Source of the DNA: Pterobdella sp. o SKG-2022
Lineage: Eukaryota; Annelida; Clitellata; Hirudinida; Piscicolidae
Reading direction: 5' to 3'
DNA: 64,000 nt
Assembly (NCBI GenBank): GCA_964035795.1
Contig: OZ038322.1
Coordinates: forward strand, 15,113,447 to 15,177,446
Position numbers and translations under genes: made by a program. The notes under the pieces were generated by a model, which saw only the letters and a list, made by a program, of their open reading frames with translations, did not search any database and was not told the DNA's origin. Shown here in pieces: positions 32,934 to 44,400 of the stretch (its first letter is position 1; each line of letters starts with the position of its first letter).

Positions 32934-35900
32934 TCACTCGGGAGGTTCAAACTCCTTGAAAGCCTGTCTGAACGTTTGGCATGATGTCACTTCCTTTTGT
33001 TTGGACACCTCACACTTCTTCCAGTCCACCCTCGATGCATCATTCAACAGAGTCTCACCACACAACATCAGTCTGCCGTTTATCGTTACAAGTGGTGTTC
33101 AAATGTTCAAAATTTTGAAATATTAAAGATTTATAAAAAGCGTTTATTCAAATTCAAAAAAGATATGAAAAAAAGATGCTGCACCTGCCAAAGTGTAGAG
33201 GGAAGAAGCCTTGAATATGAGCCACCCAGCAACTGCCATCTGGGAGCTCACATGAGAAAAAGGAGCCTTCCGGGGGCTGGGTGGCTTTGGGGGTCTCTCG
33301 CAAGTCTATGTTGTTTTCTCTGGCTGCCTGTGCGTTTGTGTTTTTGGTTGCATAATAAGAAGCCTTAAATGTGCATACAATTGAAACACGTATAAAAATT
33401 TAACACCCCTCTTGCGTATCTATGAAAACGAAGAACCAAGAGCGGCGTCAGGCACAATTTTCTCACCACAACTGACCCACCTTGATGATGGCGGGGCGGA
33501 GGGCAGAAGAGAGGTGAGAAGGGAGAGGAACAGATTGAAGTTGTAAGTGTGGAGACTTGAAACTCCTTTCAAAGAATACAACCACCTTGCTTTGAGATGA
33601 TGCTAGGCGTCGTAAGCTGTCTTTGTAGCTACGGTGTGATGTGTTGAAATAGGGTTGGATGTGGTGTGGTATTTTTTATTGTGGTTAGATGTGGTAGGGT
33701 TAGTGTGATAACAAGCACAGCCATTAAGCTTTTAAAATCAAGAAAAAAACACATTAAATCTTATGAAAGCACATACACACAAACACACATGTGAAGTTCT
33801 TGAAGGGCATCGGAGGGCAGAGATGTGGTGGATGGGTGGTGGTTGATGGGGATGATGAGAGTGTGATCTTCAGTCAAACCTCCCTTCGCCATTGCTAGGT
33901 AACACTGCCATTGTGGTTATGATGATAATGAAAGATACAATAAAAAAAAATATACACAATCAAATACTATCGACACAAATTATAATCGAAATATAAAAAT
34001 AAACAAAAACTGAAAACACACAAACTCACATGTGTTCCCACAGCCACCACCATATGCTTCTGCACATTGACACTCCCAAGACAGAACCAGCACGAGTCAG
34101 GGTTCACAACCACTGTAGGAGATTGGCGTTTTTAATGTTGTAAGAATGGTAAAAATACTGGTACGTTAAAATAATACATAATTTCTCTTCTTAATGGCTT
34201 TAAACTGATTGTCAACTTCATGGATAAATCTTTTTAAAAAGCCTTAGCTCTAACAAAAGCTATAAAATTACTTTATCAATATTTCAAAAATCGCCAAAAA
34301 CTGCCACACACCTTCCCTAATGTGCCTCTTATCAGAGAAATTATTATCACGTGGATTCTTCCTTTTCCTTTCCTGATAGAAAAACTGCTGTGGCTTGTCT
34401 TCTGTCTTTGTCTATGTGTGTTTACTTTTATAATCATGCTTGCGTATGTTTGTTTTTATGCTTGTATATGCATGCTACTAAAAATAACAAATGAAATAAT
34501 AATGTCATGATAAAGATCCATAATTAGTTACTTTCATTTATCTCTCCCATATTGACCTACCAAGTATGTAGGGTAGGGACAAGGAGTGGTTATGTCGGGC
34601 TGCTTGTTCAACTCTGCTCGGTCCATCTTACTCATTGCCTCTATGTTGAAGGCATATGTGTGCTGTTGTGTATGTTTCAGTGAGGTTTTGTATTTCGTAA
34701 AATTAGTATGTGTAGGTTTCAAGACTTGAACTTGAACATATATTTTTGGTAATCAACATTGAGAAACTAACGATATAAAGATGTATAGATACGTAGAAAA
34801 ACATATAAAAAATAAAATCTCAGTGTGAATGAAATACAAAAAAACACTCCCACTTTGAACTTGTGAGGGTTGTTGAAGGAGGCTAGAGCTATGAATCTGC
34901 TGATGTGCTGGATCTTTTCTTGCAGTACCTCGTGATTCCTATTGGCAACAATAATAATAATAATAATAATAATTTATTATTATTATTAAAAACAAAAATA
35001 ATTTTATAGATAATATGAGCAGTAGTAATGAGAATAATGATGAAAATGATATTGGTGAGACATTGTTAACAAACCTGTAAGGAATGCGCTCATAAGCTAC
35101 ATCCATGGAGGCAGTGAAATGGTATCTGCAACCATAAGAATAATGAATAAGAATAATAATGAAAATAAAAATAAATAGTTTTTATTAGATTTCCCATCTT
35201 TAATATTTTTTTAGTTTAATTATTGAGAATTTTTTCCTTATTTTATAATTGTTGTACCTAGGCTTGATAATGGTGGCCAGTTGTGAGATTAATTTTGAGC
35301 CTTTGTAGTCCTTGCCCTTTATAACAATAAACATAATAAGAGTGATATTAATAATAATAATAATATTCAGTAGTGATGATCTATAAAAATAAAGTTGAAA
35401 AAAATGAACATATTAATTATAAGGTGTGTAACTAATAGGTATATAACTGAAAATGATTTTTATACTATTTTAATTCTTTGAGCCAAACATAAATATTCAA
35501 ATGAAAACACTTTTAGGGTTTTATTTTATTCCACGGAGCTTTTTCTAAAATAAACTTACATTATCAAGTGGAGGTACCTCCATCTGATAATGCAAGTGTA
35601 TTTCACGAAAAGCTTCATGGAAGAAAATGAATTGCTAAAAGTGTTTTCATTTGAATATTTTTATACTAATACACAAATAATTATTTTGAGAATAATGATA
35701 GAAAATAGAAAATAATATGCATATATGAAAGCATAACAACAACCTCAACACCACCACACACAACATCAATCTCAACACCACCACATACAACATCAACCTC
35801 AACACCACCACACACAACGTCAACCTCAACACCACCACGCACAATATCTGCGGCATATAAGTGCACATCCTGAGGCCACTGTGACGTCAACAATAGGTCC

Positions 35901-37057
35901 ACTCCTGTGATGTTGTGTGTGCTATCCAGCACCTGTTAGTGTTACTTCCAATATTATTGTTATTATAACATTTTTCTTACTATTTTTTTATAATAATAGT
36001 AAAAAAGTACAGAAAAAAAATTCATATTTGCAAAATAAACAACAACATTATCTGATAGTTAGCCCCAATTCAATTGAAAATAAGCAATAACAACTTGCCT
36101 TATAATTGAAATGGCTGAAATCATCATCATCACCCTCTCGACCTGCCACATAATACACACTCAAACCACTATGTGTTTTCAGTAAACCACGCTTGCCTGT
36201 GAGGTTGTCTTTCATTATTATTATTATTATTATTATTATTAGTGATAAAAAGTTTAAAGAATTTTTTATTTAATTTCTATCAAGTGTGCTCATATGATTT
36301 TGTGTCATTAGTTTAGTATAACAATCATTATCTTTCAAAAAGGATTTGAACCAAACACTTTTTCAACTAAATAATAATACAAAACTTATTCAAACTTAAA
36401 TACATTGCTAACTACAATGGTAACATCATTTAATATTAATGCTATAATGCTTAACTTGAAATTCTGAAACCTCATTCAGTTTGTCAACCTCAAGGTTTTC
36501 AAGAAAAGAATAAAAAATTTTATTATTTTAAAAACAACCAACTAACTAGTACTTCTTTGATTTATTTTTCAGATTATGATTATAATAGAAAATTCTGACT
36601 TGACCTAGATAAGTGAGGTTGGTACACAGATCAGTTTTTTGGGTTGGGTCAGTCATATGGAGACAGACATCCAATACATATACCTAAAAAATTTGATCAA
36701 ACATTCTTTAATTGGTGGAAGAGTAATTTTTTTCAATCTTTATATTATTATAAAATAAGATGTGTGGTTATTAGTAGTATTGCAGACAACCTGTAAAGGA
36801 AACTTCAGATCTCTTTTAAGCAGTTCTTCATACCCTTCTTTGTCTCCAAAGAACTCACCAACACAAAACGCCATCTTTTATCGCGAAATTTTTCATTTCA
36901 TAATGAATGTAAATTTACAAACTCAATGAAACTCTACCTCGCAAGAACCAGTCTTGGTGATTATAGATGAAAGTCGTTTGCATAAAACGCCATATTGACC
37001 CTTGACATCCCCAAAAACTATTCTTTTAAGTTTAATAAAAGTACAATAGTCATTCAT
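32934..37057 (-). CDS. CWF19L1: CWF19-like protein 1
   Basis: Fifteen exons on the minus strand: 36938-37057, 36791-36874, 36605-36683, 36099-36196, 35825-35932, 35258-35316, 35075-35125, 34854-34938, 34561-34662, 34312-34387, 34030-34112, 33789-33904, 33481-33628, 33185-33327, 32934-33072; about 496 aa (human 538). CWF19L proteins are nuclear RNA-metabolism factors, related to yeast Drn1, with an N-terminal metallophosphatase-like region and C-terminal HIT-like CwfJ domains. Landmarks: VFGDVKGQYGVLCKR, FCVGEFFG, GVDLLLTSQWPQDV, IIKPRYHF, NRHEV-region with HISRFIALA, SCWFCLGS, and FKSPHLQLQSVPLP. In the last motif the first His of the usual HHLQLQ is Pro. Exon 4 uses a GC donor (AAG|gcaagt). 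Exon 5 ends in a 27-bp repeat that offers several donors. The start ATG is in frame 16 codons before GDVKG. Confidence 0.95.
35491..35660. mobile_element. 170-bp palindromic MITE-like element
   Basis: Two 85-bp arms (35491-35575 and 35576-35660) meet at GGTACC and pair in register without gaps, with 71 of 85 positions complementary by my count. The ends are AAATATTCAAATGAAAACAC and its complement. The element sits in a CWF19L1 intron (35317-35824). Parts of the same arm recur at 12699-12762, 24848-24922, 31910-31995 and 44855-44922. Confidence 0.8.
35744..35840. repeat. 27-bp minisatellite at the CWF19L1 exon 5 / intron border
   Basis: Three full 27-bp copies (starting 35744, 35771, 35798) and a partial fourth (35825) repeat CTCAACACCACCAC plus a variable part. 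On the minus strand the period keeps frame and would encode nine-residue units such as VDVVCGGVE. Three copies place GAG directly before GTTG, so the repeat duplicates a potential splice donor. Confidence 0.9.
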
Positions 37058-38067
37058 AGATTGTGTTTTTAAATGAGTTGAATAAAAAAAATTAATTTTG
37101 AGCTATATTGAAAATTGTATTTTAACTATCATAATTAAATTTTGAATTTAATTTCTAACATTTTCATGATTTCGATTAAACGCTTAAAAGTAGGGGGAGT
37201 TTCAAGCGGTCTAAATTCAAATTTACAAATGTTTTTATTTTTTGAATTTTTCTCGAAAAAATCAATTTAAATTAATATGTATGTATTTTCTCATTTAAAA
37301 ACTGGTTTTAAAAATCGTTTTACTAATAAAAACTTTTCTAACGGGGTTCGAATCCCGGAAACGGCTATAAAATAGTTTTAAAAGAATTATCATTTTATTA
37401 AAAATTGAATTTTTGATCTAATGTCAGTATGAAAAATTTATAAATACTAACATAAAAAAATGGTCGACAACAACAACAGTGGCAGTTTTTTTCCAGTTAA
37501 CATCAAAACATTTTGACATGAAACAGCAAAAGAATTGCGTTCGCGGTTATTGGCAGGGCTACACCAGAGAGCCAATTCACAGGTGCGATCCCGCTACTGA
37601 GACACACGGGGACTTTTGCCTGCTGTGTTTCCACCCTGGGCCGGTTCATCCCTCCTTAGAGCTCCACCTGGTGGCATTCGACTCCTCGACGCCACCATAT
37701 AGATGCGTCTCTTAGCGCGGACACTTGATCAACACAGAACTCCCTGACGTAGTAATCCCCGCCTCACCACGGCCTGCAATCCCGGCCTCGAATAGCTCGA
37801 TTACAGAAGCACGCTACAACTTCCAGCCGTGTTACATTGTTTAAAACTATGTGTGTATCTAAACGTTTTTATTTTTGTTTCGTTTTGTGTTAGAAAAGGG
37901 TTTTTGGAACTCTAAGTAATTTTTCAAACATTATTACAATTATTTAACTCAAATTCAAACTAAATTTTTGACATTTATAACAAAAAAGTTTGTTTAGTTT
38001 TTTCAAATCGACACCACGTTTCTAAACGTATAGGCTTAATTTGATCGCATGGATACGGATTTGTATA
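37058..38067. other. Region between CWF19L1 and CCDC61 with a GC-rich island
   Basis: The two genes point away from each other here. Most is AT-rich, but about 37540-37830 is clearly GC-rich and starkly different from its flanks. A perfect T-arm-like motif (GGGGTTCGAATCCCGG) lies at 37344-37359 without the rest of a tRNA. The GC-rich block has no conserved reading frame I recognise on either strand; a 78-codon frame at 37479-37715 is open but unconvincing. A recent repeat insertion is likely; a promoter-linked GC island is the alternative. Confidence 0.5.
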
Positions 38068-40863
38068 ATGTTTTTGAACTTTTTGAAAAATTTTAACGGT
38101 TTTTTATATCAAGTTCATTTAGAAATTTATAGCGATCGGCTATTTATAGTTTTGGAAAATAAGTCTTCATTGGAAAATTGGCAGTGCTCTTACACTGAAG
38201 ATGGTAACTCAATGATTTCATCTCCAAAAATATATCTATAACATGTTTTATTTTTCAAGAAATTGAAAAGCTTACAAGAAAAACTGGTTGTTTCAAACAT
38301 TTCAAAAGTTTTCTTTCAATGCTTGAAACCGCCTTTGAAGGGGTAATAGTCACAATTGAAACTTTTCAGCAGCTATTTAAAATTTTGCCTTTTTTCAGAC
38401 AGACGACTCAGTAAAAATAGACTTGTTGACATTTGAGGATTTAAAGAAAATTAAGGAACGGCGCTTTGGTCAATGCCATTTAAAAAAAGACAAATCAAAA
38501 CTTTATTTTGTGTTGACTTATCATGATCATTTTGGAAGGTTTATTATATGTCTTAATAAAATTTAATTTGAAAGTTTTCAAAATTGTTGAAGTGGTTTAA
38601 CAGACAAAATGCCAAAACTTAAAAAATCAAAGTAAGCTTCATTTTCACAGCTCAGTTCACTATCCTCTGTCTCTTTTTCCTCAGTATTTTCATCAGGTTG
38701 CTTAGGTGTTTTCATATTATAATATGGAATAATCAACTCTATGTAGAATAGATGAATAGAGAGACACCATGATTTTTAACTCAATTTCATTTACCTCATA
38801 TATCTGGCATAGAAACATCATTGAAGTTGTACTGTTTATTTGTATACTTCATTAATGTTTCATGAATAAATTTTTTTGTTCAGTAAATATCAAAACATTT
38901 CATTTCACGATAAAAATTGTTTCACAATCTTCGTTTCATTCAAAAATATAGTGATATTGTTTTTTTTTTATATTTTTAATGGGATTCATATACAGCAGGC
39001 CAGTCAGCACAACCACACTACAGCTCTCAACAAACAGTTTGTTACTTAGGGTTTTTGGTGTTTCCTTCTATCATTTTTTCAATATTTTTATTGTTATCGT
39101 ATCCCAGCTTACTGTTTTTTCAAACCATTTAAATATATATTCAAAATTATTTCAACTTTGCATCAATAAAGTTGAAAACAAAACTTCAATTTAAACAAGC
39201 ATAGAACACTGATTCACATCACCATCATTAAGGTTGACAAAGCTGCAAAAGGAAAATCTCAAACTCACAACCTCATTCAAGGCTTTTAAACAGGCAACAG
39301 AAGAAAGGGAAAAAGATCAGAAAAATGAAATATTAAGGCTTAAGAAATTAGTGATGAAGCTTGAAGCAAACTCAAAGCTTTATGAAATGATTCATAAGTC
39401 AGAAGAGTGCAAGAAGTTGAGAGTTGAGGTGATTATATGTTTTATGATAACAGTATTGTTGATAACTTTTTACCAGAAGAGTTTTACTTGGTGTATAGAA
39501 ATGCTGATAACAATATCATTATTTTTATGATTTCAGTTATTGATTTTATATTTGGTTGGATATTTCAGCTGATCAACTGATGTGATATAGCTGATAACTA
39601 GCATACCACAATAAAATTATATGATGACAGATGTGTATAACGATGGTTGAAATATTTATAGGATAACAGATAATCATTCATTTGTGATATATGATAGATA
39701 TATAAAATGATAACAGGTAGATATGCTGAGAAGAGAAGAGAGGCAGATGAAAATGAAGATACAGCAACTTAACAGTCTGCTGCTGTCTTACAGGTTGGTG
39801 GGATGTGGCATGGTATGGAGTGATGCTATTGATAAAAAACCAATATTAAAAATCCGGTTTTGTTCTTACTGCTCAAGAATTTCATAACGGTTTTATTCGA
39901 AGAAATTATTTAAAAAAATTATATATTTGTTATACAAGTACAAATATTTATCAGAAAAGCATTTCCAGTTGCTAAAATTTAGGTTTCTGTTTTTTTCCAT
40001 TGCTTTCGGGTTCTGGTTGTCATTGTTTTTAATGCAAGTTTTTCAATTGTCGTTTTCGAAGATTAAAATAATTGTCAAAAAGCCTTACCCTTTCATCAAT
40101 GATATTATATTTATTATTATCAAAGGTCACAGAGGTCAAGCAGGGACTGCAGCCCTCACTCATTACCCCCATTGTAAGAAAACAATATCGTTATGATGAA
40201 AAATACGTATACTAACGTTTCTATTATAAACAATGCCCCTAGTACTGCTACTAACACTACTAATAGTACTACTGTGATAATTATCAACCGATATAAATGT
40301 TTGTCAACAGCAGAACTAGAACTGATATGAAGCCATCACCGCGTAGATTATCTTCGTATGATAACACTCAAGCAAATAATAACTATATTAGATCAGCATC
40401 GTCGCCATGGCGTAAGCAAGCATCAGAAAACAAAGTTATCCACGTATCCAGATCATCATCATCACCAAGAAGACATTATAATAATAAATCACACAATAAC
40501 ATAAATAATAATAGGCCGTTATCATTATCATCACTCCTTGACCGGCTTACAAGGCCAACATCATCGTCATCACTCAAACGAGTTGAGCGCCACATCAATA
40601 CAACTAAAAGTTCACTTAATAACGATTTATATAAAAGAGGCTTCAATAAAAAAAAAAGTGAGTATAGTAATAGTTTTTATAGCGGTAGTGTGTGTAGTTT
40701 TGGCAGTTATAGAAACGAACGATACAAGCATAAACAACATAGCAAAGAAAGAAAATACTCCATGACGTCAACTCTCACATCATATGATGGAGAGAAGGAT
40801 GAATTAAAAAAAATCGATGAACGGTTAAAAAAAATCAAGATGTTTCTTGATGAAAATTTATGA
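38068..40863 (+). CDS. CCDC61: Coiled-coil domain-containing protein 61 (VFL3 homologue)
   Basis: Exons: 38068-38203, 38260-38342, 38399-38538, 38996-39050, 39240-39428 (or from 39233), 39717-39793, 40126-40173, 40311-40863; about 426 aa (human about 512). CCDC61/VFL3 is a centriole/basal-body protein of the SAS-6/XRCC4 fold group, needed for basal-body orientation. The N-terminal head shows VHLEIYSDRLFIVLEN, LTRKTGCFKHFKSFLSMLE and SVKIDLLTFEDL, then KLYFVLTYHDHFGR. A coiled coil (KLQKENLKLTTSFKAFKQAT onward) ends with IQQLNSLLLSYR. The tail is Ser/Arg/Asn-rich, closing with KKIDERLKKIKMFLDENL, like the human C-terminal helix. The IHYPLPLPY segment normally after FDR was not found; the 38996-39050 exon fits the phase but not the family, so this part is uncertain. 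Confidence 0.87.
38578..38715 (-). CDS. Small ORF inside a CCDC61 intron, uncertain
   Basis: A 45-codon ATG-to-TGA frame on the minus strand, within the CCDC61 intron 38539-38995. It starts MKTPKQPDENTEEKETEDSE and is strongly charged, unlike the hydrophobic chance ORFs typical of this AT-rich DNA. No family was recognised. It may be a single exon of a nested gene, a short protein, or chance. Confidence 0.25.
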   Translation of the reverse strand: MKTPKQPDENTEEKETEDSELSCENEAYFDFLSFGILSVKPLQQF

Positions 40864-41460
40864 TGATGAAGTTAATAATATTGTTTAGGATCTTTTTAAA
40901 ATTAATTACATTTTATTTCACTTAAAATTGTTTTTATTAATGTTTCTTACTAGTTTCACCATAATTGTTATAAATCTTTATGTCTACATGTCGTTGTTTG
41001 TTACCTTTCTATACTTTTCACATTGAATCGTCGTTTATATCAAAAACTGGTATTTATGAAATTTTTAAAAATCTTAATCCATTGTACCTCACGAATCAAA
41101 ATGTGATTCAAAAAAATTATGTTCGATTTCGAAAAAGTTGGAAGTAAATGTTTTGAATATATTAGAATCATTTCGTGTTAAACAGTCATATTATGACTTG
41201 CCTCCTCGTCATAACTGCCTTTAATGATCACCACTTTATTTTGAAATGTCGATATCATAATTAAACTTTTTTGAAAAACTATTCTCAATTTTTTTAAAAA
41301 CTTTTTTTTAAAAGTTATTTAAAAATTCAAAAAAACCATTTGATTTTCAATTCTTCCAATAGTACTAACAATTATAAAGCGCTTCACCAACATGTTTCAT
41401 GTTTGAACCTGGTTTCCCTCTTGGAGATTTGGGTTTCTTGATGAACTTCTTTATGTAGAA
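40864..41460. other. CCDC61-CEP70 intergenic spacer
   Basis: About 600 bp of AT-rich sequence between the CCDC61 stop and the CEP70 start, both on the plus strand. It must hold the CCDC61 3' UTR and CEP70 promoter. No canonical AATAAA was seen close to the CCDC61 stop. Confidence 0.5.
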
Positions 41461-44400
41461 ATGCTGGAAGAAAGAACAAATGACCAAGTTTCAGACTATT
41501 CGATTAATGTAAGTTATATTTAATGAATTGCCGAATGCTATTTTCAAAAGCAAGTTTATAAAATATATAATTTTTTTCAAGTTGGAAATTAAAGAGTGGA
41601 AAAATTTGAATGTTTCATTGAAACAACATGGTCTCAAAAGCGTTTCTATTATGTCTTTCTCTCAGGTGAAGACTGGAAAAGGTTAATATAATATTTATTG
41701 CTTAAAAAATGTATAGTTTAGCTTTAAAACTCCAACATTTTTTTTAGAGTCTTATGTGTTTTTGAATAAAGAAAATTCTCAAAACTTGAGAACATTGATA
41801 AACGTTTTGATGAGAGATGCTGATCGGAGGCAAGAACTGGTGCAAGACATGATTGCTACTAATGCTCAACTCAGGTTTTGTGCTTCCATCATCTATTCAA
41901 CTAGTTTTCATATACAAAAATTACTTTATAATTAATAAATCAAACTTTTTTTATTAGTTATAACAATAATTGTTGGTCTTTCTATAAATAAAACTAAATA
42001 TGTGTTTTCAACTCACATATTAAAAAATTGTGTTTTTATGATTCACATTTTATTAAAATAATTGATAATATCTTGAAGGAATGAATTGAGTATACTAAGC
42101 AAAACCAACAAAAATATACATTCAACAATCGCAGATTCTGATGTAAGTGTTTTATACAAGATTTAATTCACTGTCTTATAAAATATTAATAAAACCATTG
42201 AAGAGGGATAAAAAGAGAAAAGATTTAAATAAAAAGTATAAAGAAGAGTTGAAAGAAGTTAAAGAGATTTTGAAAGGAAAACAAGAAGAAGTAGAATCTC
42301 TACAAAAGAAATATGAGTGTTTCGTACAAGAGGTTATAACTTACTTACATCATTTATCATTTATGTTTTATCTAAAATATAAAACTGTGAAAGTTCTTAT
42401 TTTTTTCACTGCATCACTTTTTCATGCTAGCATGGAAAGAGATCTTATAACAATGAAAACCATTAAAGAGTAAATGATAAAACAAATTAGGCTTTTGAAA
42501 AGCTTGGTAAATATTGCTGATAATCCTTTATGTTATTGTTACAACATATAGTTTAATAGTAATATTATTTTCAATATTTTGTGGCAGACTATGAAATGTT
42601 GTGTGACAAGATTATATTTGAAACTATAAAATAGATACATATACTTTTACCTGAAATCATTCTCAGGAACTCAACAGAAGAAAAAAGAGTGAGAATGTTA
42701 TGGAAAAACTGCAAAACAAACATATGACTGAAAGGATCAGTTCAGAGTTAATGCATTTTTTTGTTGGGTTTTTATCGATGAAGTTAAGGTTGATGTTCTA
42801 ATTCCAATTTTCAGTGTTGAATTAAAAAGAATTTTGTTATTTTATAAGTTTTTCTAAACTTTGTTTTTTATATGCCCTACATATTAATCAAAAGATCAAA
42901 CTCTATAAATAAAATATTTTTCACAAGCTTAAATATTCTCAAGCAAACTAGTTTGGATAATGCTTTAAAACGACTTCTTTGGCACATGCAGCATTATAAG
43001 CCTGATTGACCTGTATGAGAGGGAGTTGATGGAGGTGAAGAAGGGAAGCTGTGACTTCCAGCTGCCATTCTCTGCACCACAACCCACCATCCACTTTAAA
43101 AACATTATCAAGGTTGTCTCTGAAGTTTCAAGTCATTTTTATGTTTGTGTGGCTTTGAAATGTATATTATACATTACTTTTCAGAGACATCGTATGTATT
43201 TTTCTTCAATATTTTGTAATGAAAAACATCAAATAAGAGAAATTTTTAATACATTTATTGAGAATCAAAAGTTATAATTTTCGATAAGTTTAGCCTTATC
43301 ATTTACTTTATTTTCAAATATTGTTGGACAACTTGCCAATAAGGGGAAAAAAATTTCAACTTGTATTTGATTAATTTTTTAAAATCATTTTATAAAGCCT
43401 GGTGTTTTCATATTGATATCAAATTATACAGTCATTAGAGAGGAAGCTTGCAGATGCAATGAAGGTGAACAAAGAGCTCAAAGAAACGTGTAAAAAGCTT
43501 CAAAATGAACTCCAAATCAAGTCTGAATACAGTTATTTGAGCTATTATCTGAATAATTAATTACTTAAATAACTAACTCTTTTCACGCTTTTTTTCACCA
43601 GAGATTCAGAGTTAAAAAACAGAAAAGTTGAAAAAGTTTATATAAGAGAAAAAAGGTGTACAGTTTTACTTTACATACATATAATCCATAAAAATATTCA
43701 TCATTATTTTTATTAGTAATAATAAAGCTAACACTAACAACACGACCTGACACTGAAGCAAACCCAGAAGACCAGTAAGTCCAACATCGACAGTTAAATC
43801 CAGCACTTCTCATGTCTCAAAACCATCCTCACATCTAGCACTACAAATTGCAAGCACCCGATTGGTGCATTTAAGGTCTCTTCCAGCCTATCAATGCCAC
43901 CAGTTCCTTGAGGTGGGCTTGTATTGTAACAATATATTTTTAGTCTTGTATCATTAATGAAATATTTATATTGGAGCATACTCAACTTTGCTATCAAACA
44001 TGTTTGGATCACATCGCACATCAGAGTGTGTGCAGCAGACTGGGTGTGTGTGACTTGCAGGATATCATCCCTGCCATCAACAAGGCAGCCAACAACTCCT
44101 ACACCTTCTCACAGCTTGACATGGTGGGTGTGGATTCATTTTTGATTTCTAATGATCAAATGAATATAATATTAGAACACTGGTTAGTTTATTTAGATAC
44201 GAAGCTTTTCGTTAACAAAGTAAAATTTTCAAATACTTTTATTTGGTCTTTTGGTTAAGTTTCTTCATAAAATTTTTAAGAGTGGCGTTATAATGTTAGC
44301 GACATAGATGTTACAATGTTGATTTCATTTATTTTTCCAACCCATGCTAACATGGAAGCAGACGTCAAACGATGATGATGATGAATATTGTTGATACTTT

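Noticed and set aside
32866..33368. Plus-strand ORFs of 86 and 123 codons
   Set aside because: They are the antisense of CWF19L1 exons 14 and 15, which match the family in order and phase.
37344..37359. Possible tRNA gene from a perfect T-arm motif
   Set aside because: No D arm, anticodon arm or acceptor stem could be found at the proper spacing on either side.
42431..42469. Possible extra CEP70 exon (MERDLITMKTIKE)
   Set aside because: It cannot be joined in phase between the exons ending 42332 and starting 42667, and its start overlaps a SINE-like motif.
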